Assembly: GCA_039180865.1 (NCBI GenBank)
Contig: JBCDCZ010000018.1
Span: 1 to 28,641, forward strand
Length of the DNA: 28,641 nucleotides
Direction of reading: 5' to 3'
DNA from: JBCDCU01 sp039180865
GTDB taxonomy: Bacteria > Pseudomonadota > Alphaproteobacteria > Rhizobiales > JACESI01
A model generated the notes under the pieces. That model made no database searches and had not been told where the DNA came from. It was given only the letters and a program-made list of their open reading frames with translations. Of the stretch, positions 7,794 to 15,218 are shown piece by piece. Each line of letters starts with the position of its first letter. The stretch's first letter is position 1. The translations under genes and the position numbers were made by a program.

Positions 7794-8582
7794 TTATTCT
7801 TTTTCTGCACAATGAACCTCCACAATACCAAGATCACCGAAATCTGCTTTGAAGGAATCGCCGACCGCCGCTGGTACCAATCCTGTACAGGTGCCTGTAC
7901 TGATTATTTCTCCTGATTTGACCCCGTCACCAAGTCTCGACAGATGATTGACAGCCCATTCCAATACCGTGAGGGGATCACCCAGAACATTCCTGCCTGT
8001 ACCGTTGGCAACACCTATGCCGTTCTTGAACAAGCAAATCCTGTGTTCCTTAAGGTTGGTCTCGCGCCAGTCCCCGTATTCGCTACCGGCAATCCATTCC
8101 GAGTTTGCAGACATGTCGCTGGTGAGCGCGATGACACCTTGAGCTTCGAAGCCACCTTCGTACCGACATGCGACAATTTCCAACGCCGGGATGAGAGAAC
8201 GCACAGCGTCGAGTATTTCGTCGCGTTTGTAGGTTTCATCGCGCGAAGGGAGGTCTTGCCCCATTCGAAAAGCAAATTCGCTTTCAATCTGAGGATGAAA
8301 AGACTCGAAAATGGGCACCGAAGAACCGCTTTTAAAACAGTATTTATCAAACATGCGTGCTGTAATTGGCTCATCCGTCCCGAACAAGAATTGAACATCA
8401 TTGCTGGTAGCTCCAACTTTCCAACCAGCTGGTGTAAGATTTGATTGAGATATTATTTCTCTCTGGACTTCGTAAGCATCATCAATTGACGTTAATAATC
8501 CACCTATTATCCTCGGGATTGGAGTTCCAGAAACACGAGCACGATGTAATTCTTGAGCTACTCTTGAGACGATTGTCATCAT
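7794..8582 (-). CDS. 2-keto-4-pentenoate hydratase-like protein (MhpD/fumarylacetoacetase superfamily)
   Basis: A 262-residue enzyme of the FAH superfamily, MhpD branch. Metal ligands can be placed in the IESEFAF segment (E100 and E102) and in PALEIVACR (E135), the MhpD pattern; AGWKVGATS near 52-60 and the C-terminal GEIISTGTCTGLVPA also fit. Family members hydrate 2-hydroxypenta-2,4-dienoate or decarboxylate related oxo-acids in meta-cleavage pathways. No ring-cleavage dioxygenase or aldolase is in the window, so the substrate is open. The start is one of two adjacent ATGs (8582 or 8579) with a weak ribosome site. A terminator follows directly. Confidence 0.85.
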   Translation of the reverse strand: MMTIVSRVAQELHRARVSGTPIPRIIGGLLTSIDDAYEVQREIISQSNLTPAGWKVGATSNDVQFLFGTDEPITARMFDKYCFKSGSSVPIFESFHPQIESEFAFRMGQDLPSRDETYKRDEILDAVRSLIPALEIVACRYEGGFEAQGVIALTSDMSANSEWIAGSEYGDWRETNLKEHRICLFKNGIGVANGTGRNVLGDPLTVLEWAVNHLSRLGDGVKSGEIISTGTCTGLVPAAVGDSFKADFGDLGIVEVHCAEKE

Positions 8583-9321
8583 GAAGCTTCACAATTCAAT
8601 TTGATAACATCTGAAACTTAACAGGCCCAATTTGCAGCGGTAGCAGTGAGCGATCCTCTAAAAATCACTACATAAGTTAACACGATATTGGCTGTATTGA
8701 TGATTTAATCAAGAGACGGGCTGACTCGGATGCAAACTCATAAGAAAGCGCTCTCTGAATCTCCCGCATCGATCCCATCAAAGTAATCAATCCGTCAAAT
8801 CACAGGGCAGATTAAATCAGTCATCAAACAGCGCCGCATCAAGAGTGTTTACGGAGTTGGCTCTTTGCGCGCATTGACCGCTAAATCAGCAACGGCAAGT
8901 CCGGCCGCATCTCGGTCGTTTGCCAAATTGGCAACTAGTTTCCGGTTTCGCTTCAAAAAAGAAAAGGATGTCGAAAACTGAGTTTGTTGGTCTTTTAAAG
9001 GTTGGTACTAGGAAGGCATTTAATATCAATATTTTAGAGTATATTCTTGATTCTAGCGGGCGCCACCGGAAGCCAGTTGGCTGAAAGTCAGTCAATCGAC
9101 CCAGTGAATCAACTTTAAGATCTGGATGCCGCCGCGTGTAACCGACGCGTTGTGGGGCGGGCCGCTTTTCGAATAGCTGCTGATAGTCTTCCCGTAGGTC
9201 AAAACGAAGCAATGATCGCGGTGACTTTCTATCTGCCTCCGAAGAGGGTGGAGGGCGTGAAGCCAACCCAAATCAAGCGGTCTTGTCCCTTAGTTCGTTT
9301 GTGGACCGGCGCTTTGTTTGC
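8583..9321. other. Intergenic region of about 740 bases with a dispersed repeat
   Basis: No gene with convincing coding character. It holds the upstream region of the hydratase-like gene and, at 9099-9155, one copy of an imperfect repeat also found at 20406-20462. A minus-strand open frame at 8886-9266 overlaps the repeat and looks spurious. A short frame at 8677-8790 (minus strand, 37 codons) may be a decayed gene end but matches nothing I know. Confidence 0.4.
9099..9155. repeat. Dispersed intergenic repeat, copy 1
   Basis: 57 bases matching 20406-20462 in the same orientation with 46 identities by hand alignment and no gap. The best-kept core is GGATGCCGCCG (9124-9134). Upstream sequences do not align. 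It is probably a member of a genomic intergenic repeat family. Confidence 0.5.
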
Positions 9322-10056
9322 TCAACCTTCCCCCGACACAAGTGCCAGCAGTTTGGCTCTGGCGGGAGCGCTCTCATCCAAGAGATCGCGTGACGTGGAA
9401 ATCAGCGTCACGACGGCTTCAGGCTGACGATGGAGGTCGAGTATCGGGGCTGCAAGGGCAAACAGTCCAGGAATGAAATTTTGGTCTGCTGTCGCAACCC
9501 CAGCCTTGCGGACCGAGGCGCGGATATCCTTATAGTCTTTGAGCTTTAAGCCCGGCGCCTCTTCAGCAACAACATCGCGCAGTAAGCGGTCCGGCATATG
9601 GGCCATAAAGGCGTGTCCTGTGGCTGACCGCGTGACGGGAAGAACAGAGCCGAGACCCAGCATCGCCACAAGCGGTATCGTCCCTCTTTCCCATCGCACG
9701 ACCGTCGGTCCTCGGTTCCCCCAAACGGCGAGAAGTGCCGTCAAACCGGTCTCTTCTACAAGTAAGGGCAGTGCATCGGCAGCTTGATTGACCGTATCTA
9801 ATCTGGAGAGAGCCGCTATTCCGATTTCGGCCGCAAGGGTGCCCAGGTCATAGCTGCCATTACGCCGCTGTGAGACCATTCCTGTCTCGACGAAGCTCGC
9901 CAGGTAGCGATGAACTTTGGCCGCAGGCATATCGACCTCTGACGCAAGGTGAGAGAGCGGCATAGGTCCAGGATATCGAGCGAGCGCCGATAGAAGCCTG
10001 ATTGCAACTTCAACAGACTGTACGCCGCGGCCCCGGTTTGTGTTTTCATCCTTCAT
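9322..10056 (-). CDS. IclR-family transcriptional regulator
   Basis: A 244-residue regulator with an N-terminal winged helix-turn-helix (about residues 10-65: GVQSVEVAIRLLSALARY, then LSHLASEVDMPAAKVHRYL) and the C-terminal IclR effector domain (for example PVTRSATGHAFMAHMPDRLL and the final SREL-like TSRDLL). The start at 10056 is chosen because ATGAAGGATGA overlaps the stop of the thioesterase gene by 11 bases; the longer open frame would run far into that gene. IclR proteins often control aromatic acid catabolism, and the divergent aryl-CoA genes are the obvious target. The effector is probably an aromatic acid or its CoA ester. Confidence 0.9.
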   Translation of the reverse strand: MKDENTNRGRGVQSVEVAIRLLSALARYPGPMPLSHLASEVDMPAAKVHRYLASFVETGMVSQRRNGSYDLGTLAAEIGIAALSRLDTVNQAADALPLLVEETGLTALLAVWGNRGPTVVRWERGTIPLVAMLGLGSVLPVTRSATGHAFMAHMPDRLLRDVVAEEAPGLKLKDYKDIRASVRKAGVATADQNFIPGLFALAAPILDLHRQPEAVVTLISTSRDLLDESAPARAKLLALVSGEG

Positions 10057-10465
10057 AGTGCCGTTCCAGGAGCGCCCGTATCCCATCCGGTATGTCGATC
10101 TTTGAGAGCCTTCCTTGATCGTCGCTGGTGATGCATACCCGGTTCTCATGCCCTTCCGCAACACGCTGATCTGTCGTTGAAAAGCGATAGCGCACGGTGA
10201 ATCCCGACCTTCCGAGCCTGGTGATACACGCGGTTACTACCAGCTCATTCCCGTGGCTTACCGGGGCATGAAACTGAGCGCCCACATCGATAAGCGGTGT
10301 TGCATGGATCCCGAAGCCGGGGAGAGAGTTCTGATCGAAGCCGAGGCTTCTCGTCATTTCATGAAAGACCGAGTCCATCCAACGGAAATAATTTGGATAA
10401 AAGACGATCCCGGCAGCATCGCAATCGCCCCAATCAACATGTCGCGTTGATTCAAAACTCATCAT
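10046..10465 (-). CDS. 4-hydroxybenzoyl-CoA thioesterase-like acyl-CoA thioesterase
   Basis: A 139-residue hotdog-fold thioesterase. The diagnostic DCDAAGIVFYPNYFRWMD segment near residues 13-30 contains the catalytic Asp seen in 4-hydroxybenzoyl-CoA thioesterase and YbgC relatives. The ATG at 10465 (an ATGATG pair) follows a strong AGGGGGAG site; a TTG six codons earlier is unlikely. It shares an operon with the IclR gene through an 11-base overlap and diverges from the hydroxylase and CoA ligase genes. In a salicylyl-CoA route it would release the hydroxylated acid, such as gentisate, from its CoA ester. The substrate is inferred from context only. Confidence 0.87.
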   Translation of the reverse strand: MMSFESTRHVDWGDCDAAGIVFYPNYFRWMDSVFHEMTRSLGFDQNSLPGFGIHATPLIDVGAQFHAPVSHGNELVVTACITRLGRSGFTVRYRFSTTDQRVAEGHENRVCITSDDQGRLSKIDIPDGIRALLERHYEG

Positions 10466-10494
10466 TTCTCCCCCTTTTAGCAAAAATCCTTGAC

Positions 10495-10521
10495 TTACGT
10501 AATACGTAATGAGTTACGTAT
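10495..10521. promoter_or_regulatory. Triple TACGTA operator in the divergent promoter
   Basis: TACGTA occurs at 10496-10501, 10503-10508 and 10515-10520. The last two form an inverted repeat ATACGTAA-TGAG-TTACGTAT (10502-10521, perfect 8-base arms), and the first lies in the palindrome TTACGTAA (10495-10502). It sits midway between the divergent thioesterase and hydroxylase genes, where the IclR-family regulator would be expected to act. A TTGACT (10490) and a TATAAT (10522) are present, but 26 bases apart, so they are not one promoter. Confidence 0.55.
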
Positions 10522-10554
10522 TATAATATTTCAAACGCATCCAGGGAGGAGATG

Positions 10555-11697
10555 ATGCGGGTTAACGTGTTGGGCGCGGGCCCTGCCGGTCTTTATGCGG
10601 CAATCCTTTTGAAGCGCCTCAAACCTGATATCGCGCTGAGGGTGTTTGAACAGAATCCGCCTAACGCCACTTTCGGTTTTGGTGTCGTTTTTTCGGACAC
10701 CGCATTGGATTTTCTGCGCGCCGATGATGCGGAGACGGCTGATCTTATCGAGCCTGCGATGAAACGCTGGACGGATATCGTCATCAATCACAAGGGCGAG
10801 CGCATCGCTATCGATGGTATCGGATTTGCCGGCATTGGCCGACTCGAACTCATTAATCTTCTTCAGAAGCGGGCATCCGAACTTGGGATTGCGGTCGAGT
10901 ACAATAAGAGGATCGACAACCTGGACAGCCTTCCAACAGCCGATCTCGTCATTGGTGCCGATGGGCTCAACAGCCTCGTCCGGGGATCCGACCCGGGTGC
11001 GTTCGGTGAGAAAATCGAAGATCTCAACAATCGGTTCGTTTGGTACGGAGCGGACCGGGAGTTCGATGCCTTGACCCAGAGTTTCATTGAAACCGATGTG
11101 GGCCCAATGAACGCCCACCATTACGCTTACGCTCCCGGGCGGGCAACGTTCATCGTTGAATTGGATGCAAAGACGTTTAATCGGTCGGGCTTTGCAGACA
11201 TGGACGAGCCCGATTATCGTGCTGCATGCGAGCGTTACTTTGCAGACCAGTTGGACGGCGCATCGCTGATTGCCAACAACTCCCACTGGCGGCGTTTCCC
11301 AAATCTATCTTGCGCGACCTGGTACGCACATAATCGGGTTTTGGTTGGGGATGCGCTTCACACAGCACACTTCTCGATCGGCTCGGGTACGCGGTTGGCC
11401 CTTGAAGACGTTATCGCACTCGTACGCGTCTTGCGTGAGGCTGACTGGAATGTCGGAACCGCTCTTCCTGCTTATCAAGCAGCCCGCCAGCCAGTTCTTG
11501 AGAAAATCGTTTCGGCGGCGAACACCTCAGCCCGGTGGTACGAGGATTACGCAAAACACATGGAATTGGAGCCCTGGAATTTTGCTCTCAGCTACATCCG
11601 CCGTGCCGGCAGGTTGGATGCAAGCCGTTTGCGGCGGATGGCGCCGGTGTTTTCAGGCAATCTTGAGGCTCAAGGGATAGATCTGGAGGCAGCATGA
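10555..11697 (+). CDS. FAD-dependent aryl-CoA monooxygenase (salicylyl-CoA 5-hydroxylase-like)
   Basis: A flavoprotein hydroxylase of 380 residues. It has the FAD dinucleotide motif GAGPAGLYAAILLK at residues 7-20, a VIGADGLNSLVR segment (132-143) that binds FAD and NAD(P)H, and VGDALHTAHFSIGSG near 264-278. Using GFGVVFSDTALDF near 41-53 and this overall layout, it fits the group holding salicylyl-CoA 5-hydroxylase (SdgC) and the monooxygenase half of 2-aminobenzoyl-CoA monooxygenase/reductase. The second of two adjacent ATGs (10555) is better spaced from GGGAGG; 10552 is the alternative. It overlaps the CoA ligase by 4 bases (ATGA). Predicted reaction: hydroxylation of an aryl-CoA ring using O2 and NAD(P)H. 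Salicylyl-CoA is the best guess, 2-aminobenzoyl-CoA the main alternative. Confidence 0.85.
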   Translation: MRVNVLGAGPAGLYAAILLKRLKPDIALRVFEQNPPNATFGFGVVFSDTALDFLRADDAETADLIEPAMKRWTDIVINHKGERIAIDGIGFAGIGRLELINLLQKRASELGIAVEYNKRIDNLDSLPTADLVIGADGLNSLVRGSDPGAFGEKIEDLNNRFVWYGADREFDALTQSFIETDVGPMNAHHYAYAPGRATFIVELDAKTFNRSGFADMDEPDYRAACERYFADQLDGASLIANNSHWRRFPNLSCATWYAHNRVLVGDALHTAHFSIGSGTRLALEDVIALVRVLREADWNVGTALPAYQAARQPVLEKIVSAANTSARWYEDYAKHMELEPWNFALSYIRRAGRLDASRLRRMAPVFSGNLEAQGIDLEAA

Positions 11698-13253
11698 TGG
11701 ACGTGACCCCTCAGGCGCTTGCCGACTATGTCGGCTTTCAGGTTGCAGAGGATTACAACGCCTCGCGCCTTTTATGGGATAACTTGGATAATCATGCGGA
11801 TCGTCCAGCGGTTTTGCACGATAGTGGTATCTGGACCTACCAATTTCTCGTCGAGGAGGCCGCCCGGATCGGGAATGCGCTTTTGAGCGCAGGTGTCTTA
11901 CCTGGCGAACGTGTTTTGCTCTTCATGGATGACGAGCCTGCTTATCCGGCCGCCATAATGGGGGCAATGAGAGCCGGTCTTGTGCCGATGCTCATCAACA
12001 CGCTCTCGCCGGAAGAACTGATCCGTTTCTATCTGGAGGACAGTGGTGCTGTCGCCGCCATTGTTTCATCCGATTTTTTGGCGCTCTTCAATTCTGAAGT
12101 GATGGATGGAACGAAGTGCCGGACTGTCATGGATGCGGGAAGACGCCCCTGGGTAGACCAGCCCGTTGATCTCCCCGAACATCCAACGAGACGGCAAGAC
12201 ATGGCGTTCTGGATGTATTCGAGCGGGTCGACCGGTAAGCCCAAAGGTGTGGTCCACAAACACGAGGATCCCGCCTATATCGCTCAAACCTATGCAAGGA
12301 GTGTTCTTGAAATAGGTCCGAGCGACATCTGTTTTTCCGTCCCGAAGATCTTTTTCGCCTATGGCTTCGGAAACGCTGTAGTGTTTCCGATGAGTGTGGG
12401 TGCGGCGTCCGTTTTGTTATCGGGGCGCCCGACACCCGATCGGTGTTTCGATCTGATCGAACGCTACAAGCCGACGGTGTTTTTTGCTTTGCCAACGCTT
12501 TACACGGCATTGGCACGCGATCCGTCCGCAAAGGGTGCGGATCTATCCTCTGTTCGCCTCTGCATTTCTGCCGCAGAGGTATTGTCTGCCGAGATCGCAC
12601 GCGCCTGGCAAGACCGGTTTGGCCATCTCATTGTCGAGGGGTTGGGCTCTACCGAGATGCTTCACATTTATCTGTCGAACGACACTACAGCCCAAAAACA
12701 CGGCTCAGCGGGTCGGGTGGTTGACGGTTTTGCGGTCAGGTTGATAACGCCCGATGGACATGAGGCGGAGATCGGCGAAGAGGGCGTGATGCAGGTTATG
12801 GGCTTGTCTGGCGCTGAGTATTACTGGAACCGGCCCGACAAGACATCGGAAACCATGAAGTCCGGTTGGCTCGACACGGGCGATCGTTTCATTCGTGATG
12901 AAGACGGTTTTTACTTCTTTCGAGGGCGGGCGGACGATCTCGTCAAAGTTTCCGGCCAGTGGGTCTATCCGCTGGAGATCGAACTGGCGTTAAATGAGCA
13001 TCCGAAAGTAATCGAATCCTGTGTTCAGGCGATTGATTTGCCGGACGGTCGCCAAACGATTGCGGCATGGGTCGCGCTTCACGATGGTGGGGCTGCCGAA
13101 GAAGATCTCATCCAAGAATTGCAGGCCTATGCCAAGGCCGCTTTGCTGCCGCACAAATACCCGCGAAAGGTGATGATTCTCGATAGCCTGCCAAAGACGG
13201 GGACCGACAAGATCGACCGACAAGCGCTTCGGCGGTTTGAAATCGTTCACTAG
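11694..13253 (+). CDS. Benzoate/salicylate-type aryl-CoA ligase
   Basis: A 519-residue adenylate-forming enzyme of the benzoate-CoA ligase group. The core motifs are all present: YSSGSTGKPKG (175-185, phosphate loop), GLGSTEM (318-324), GWLDTGDRF (391-399), the hinge GRADDLVKVSGQWVYPLEIE, and the catalytic lysine in PKTGTDKIDR (K506). It would activate an aromatic acid with ATP and CoA. ATG 11694 follows GGAGG and overlaps the upstream stop, so translation is coupled to that of the hydroxylase. The pairing with an SdgC-like hydroxylase and a thioesterase favours salicylate, or less likely anthranilate, as substrate. Confidence 0.9.
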   Translation: MMDVTPQALADYVGFQVAEDYNASRLLWDNLDNHADRPAVLHDSGIWTYQFLVEEAARIGNALLSAGVLPGERVLLFMDDEPAYPAAIMGAMRAGLVPMLINTLSPEELIRFYLEDSGAVAAIVSSDFLALFNSEVMDGTKCRTVMDAGRRPWVDQPVDLPEHPTRRQDMAFWMYSSGSTGKPKGVVHKHEDPAYIAQTYARSVLEIGPSDICFSVPKIFFAYGFGNAVVFPMSVGAASVLLSGRPTPDRCFDLIERYKPTVFFALPTLYTALARDPSAKGADLSSVRLCISAAEVLSAEIARAWQDRFGHLIVEGLGSTEMLHIYLSNDTTAQKHGSAGRVVDGFAVRLITPDGHEAEIGEEGVMQVMGLSGAEYYWNRPDKTSETMKSGWLDTGDRFIRDEDGFYFFRGRADDLVKVSGQWVYPLEIELALNEHPKVIESCVQAIDLPDGRQTIAAWVALHDGGAAEEDLIQELQAYAKAALLPHKYPRKVMILDSLPKTGTDKIDRQALRRFEIVH

Positions 13254-13770
13254 GGGCGATGGGCTTAACAAGCATTGCGCCCCCACCAACAGGAGACAGT
13301 ATGATCCGCTATGGCGCGAGTGCACGGCCTCTTGGCTATAAAGAGGTTGCACTGACGAGCGCGCCCTTCAATTACCCTTACGGATAGTAACGCGAAGCGC
13401 TTGAGACGGTATGCGAGACCGAAAACCGGGGGTTCTGCTACGGCCTGAAGATCCGATATGTCAATCGGGGAAACAGCGGTTGCGCAATGGCGCCCATTGG
13501 TAAGTGTCAGTAGCTTTTGTGAATGGCAGGGTCGCATTCGAAGTCTGGCGCATATGGTTGCGCTGGACATCCTCCGTTTAAGCAGACTGCGTTAGAGAAC
13601 CGGCCCGACGCGTCCTGAAATGAGGATTTGGACAAGCGTCCTCGACACGCATTCTGTCGGGTTGGGTTTTGCTTATCGTGTTGGAACTCAACAAGAAGCC
13701 GCCGAGATTGTGGTGTTGGCTATTGTCTGAACGCTTATGTGTGAAAAAGCATCTAATCAGTTATGACTAT
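13254..13770. other. Intergenic region after the CoA ligase gene
   Basis: A hairpin (GGGGCG 13253-13258 with CGCCCC 13278-13283) starts at the ligase stop codon and may mark its 3' end, without a T-run. The possible small or decayed ORF at 13301 follows. Nothing else was recognised up to the iron-regulated promoter. Confidence 0.35.
13301..13387 (+). CDS. Possible 28-residue ORF or start of a decayed gene
   Basis: ATG 13301 follows a good ribosome site (AGGAGA, 4 bases away) and opens a 28-codon frame ending at TAG 13385-13387. After TAG-TAA the same frame stays open for about 40 codons more (REALETVCETENRGFCYGLK and on) to 13507, with coding-like composition. This could be a small peptide or a gene broken by two stop codons, 47 bases after the CoA ligase. 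I do not recognise the protein. Confidence 0.25.
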   Translation: MIRYGASARPLGYKEVALTSAPFNYPYG

Positions 13771-13799
13771 TTGACCGAACATAACGTCTGCTCTAAATT
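13771..13799 (+). promoter_or_regulatory. Sigma70-like promoter of the imelysin operon
   Basis: TTGACC (13771-13776) and TAAATT (13794-13799) are separated by 17 bases. The start point would fall at about 13806, inside the IRO box, a geometry suited to repression. Confidence 0.5.
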
Positions 13800-13800
13800 A

Positions 13801-13815
13801 TGAGTAAATTACTCA
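13801..13815. promoter_or_regulatory. IRO box (RirA-type iron operator)
   Basis: TGAGTAAATTACTCA is an exact palindrome around its centre base and matches the TGA-N9-TCA iron-responsive operator bound by RirA in Rhizobiales. It lies directly after the -10 and 84 bases before the imelysin start. An identical 15-mer occurs at 20304-20318. Confidence 0.75.
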
Positions 13816-13819
13816 AGAT

Positions 13820-13843
13820 TAGAACCGTTCTATTTTAGAACGG
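13820..13843. promoter_or_regulatory. ICE-like box (Irr-type iron control element)
   Basis: TAGAAC-C-GTTCTA (13820-13832) is a perfect palindrome and closely resembles the Irr ICE motif (TTTAGAA-n3-TTCTAAA type). A third half-site TAGAAC (13836-13841) forms a second inverted repeat, CCGTTCTA-TTT-TAGAACGG (13825-13843). The second repeat could also fold as an RNA hairpin in the leader. Irr binding here is inferred from motif similarity. Confidence 0.6.
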
Positions 13844-13898
13844 CTCCAAACTGCTTGGGAAAATTTTGTCAGTTGCTTTGATAGAGGGAGTAAAGCAA

Positions 13899-15170
13899 AT
13901 GAGAACGAGATCCGTTTTGGCCGCTGGGGCAATTGTATGTGCAGCCCTGTCTGTACCTACAATCAGTCGATCGGCAGCAACGCCTGAGAGTGTTCTCGGT
14001 CATTATTCAGATATAGCACTGGCAAAATACGAAGACTCGCTTGCAACAGCACGCGATCTCAAGACGGCAGTCGAGACCTTCCTGCAAACACCGAGCGCAA
14101 GCAATCTGGAAGCGGCGAGAACCGCGTGGATTAGAGCGCGGGTCCCCTACCAGCAGACGGAAGTTTACCGGTTCGGAAACGCAATCGTGGACGAGTGGGA
14201 AGGGCGTGTGAACGCTTGGCCGCTCGACGAAGGTCTGATTGATTACGTTGATGTGAGTTACGGCACAGAGAGCGACGAGAATACGCTCTATACAGCCAAT
14301 ATCATTGCGAACCCGAAGATCACCGTTAATGGTGAACCGGTCGACGCAGCGAGCATAACACCGGCACTGCTTCAGAGTTTGAATGAAGCGGGTGAAATCG
14401 AAGCAAACGTCACGACCGGTTACCACGCGGTTGAATTTCTTCTGTGGGGTCAGGATCTCAATGGAAATGGGCCGGGGGCGGGGAACCGTCCATTCACCGA
14501 TTTCAGTCTTTCCGACTGCACGAACGGAAGTTGTGAGCGGCGCCGCGCTTATCTCCAGGCAGCAACGGATCTCCTCATCAGCGATCTTGAAGAAATGGTT
14601 GCGAACTGGACGTCCAACGGTGATGCCCGCACCGCGCTTTTGAGCGACACCAATGCGGGTCTGTCGATCATCCTTACCGGAATGGGATCATTGTCTTACG
14701 GTGAATTGGCCGGTGAGCGGATGAAACTCGGGCTTCTATTGAACGACCCCGAAGAAGAGCATGATTGCTTCGCAGACAACACGCACAACAGCCATCTCTA
14801 CAATTCGGTCGGCATACGCAATGTCTATCGCGGTGAATACCGCCGTCTTGATGGCTCTTTGGTAAGTGGACCGTCAATTGCGGACCTCGTCTCTGCGACG
14901 GACAATGGGGTAAACACCGAGCTTTTGAATAAACTCGACGTTACCATCGCGGCGATGGAAACAATGGCGGAGCGCGCCGAAACCGTCGAAGCCTATGACC
15001 AAATGATCGGGGAGGGAAACACCGAAGGCAATGCTGTCGTCCAGGCTGCGATTGATGCTCTGGTCGATCAAACACGTTCTATTGAACGTGCCGTTGCCGC
15101 CCTCGCACTCGACACAATCGAGTTTGAAGGATCGGACAGCCTCGACAATCCAAACGCGGTTTTCCAGTGA
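13899..15170 (+). CDS. Imelysin-family periplasmic iron-uptake protein (IrpA/M75 type)
   Basis: From ATG 13899 (ribosome site GAGGGAG) the protein has 423 residues; a TTG 11 codons earlier is rejected because the signal peptide MRTRSVLAAGAIVCAALSVP then starts properly. The imelysin (peptidase M75) domain fills the mature part. The family GxHxxE motif is intact as GYHAVEFLLWG (G174, H176, E179), as in EfeO and IrpA relatives. A Cys pair occurs in LSDCTNGSCERR. It acts in the periplasm, probably in iron binding or transfer; no protease activity is established for the family. First gene of a five-gene iron operon, behind the IRO and ICE sites. Confidence 0.9.
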   Translation: MRTRSVLAAGAIVCAALSVPTISRSAATPESVLGHYSDIALAKYEDSLATARDLKTAVETFLQTPSASNLEAARTAWIRARVPYQQTEVYRFGNAIVDEWEGRVNAWPLDEGLIDYVDVSYGTESDENTLYTANIIANPKITVNGEPVDAASITPALLQSLNEAGEIEANVTTGYHAVEFLLWGQDLNGNGPGAGNRPFTDFSLSDCTNGSCERRRAYLQAATDLLISDLEEMVANWTSNGDARTALLSDTNAGLSIILTGMGSLSYGELAGERMKLGLLLNDPEEEHDCFADNTHNSHLYNSVGIRNVYRGEYRRLDGSLVSGPSIADLVSATDNGVNTELLNKLDVTIAAMETMAERAETVEAYDQMIGEGNTEGNAVVQAAIDALVDQTRSIERAVAALALDTIEFEGSDSLDNPNAVFQ

Positions 15171-15218
15171 TTGGACCCTTCGCTTGAAACGCGCAACATC
15201 GAAGGAGATAGGCGAGGG

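Noticed and set aside
8677..8790. 37-codon minus-strand frame (REIQRALSYEFASESARLLI...)
   Set aside because: The composition looks coding, but there is no ribosome site, no family match and stop codons on both sides; at most a decayed gene end.
8886..9266. 126-codon minus-strand ORF
   Set aside because: It covers the dispersed repeat at 9099-9155, has low-complexity Arg/Pro-rich composition and no recognisable domain or ribosome site.
10490..10527. TTGACT and TATAAT as one promoter for the hydroxylase gene
   Set aside because: The spacing is 26 bases, too long for a sigma70 promoter; only the TACGTA operator is reported.
12127..12600. 157-codon minus-strand ORF inside the CoA ligase
   Set aside because: Antisense shadow of a gene with all expected motifs; Arg/Ser/Thr-rich product.
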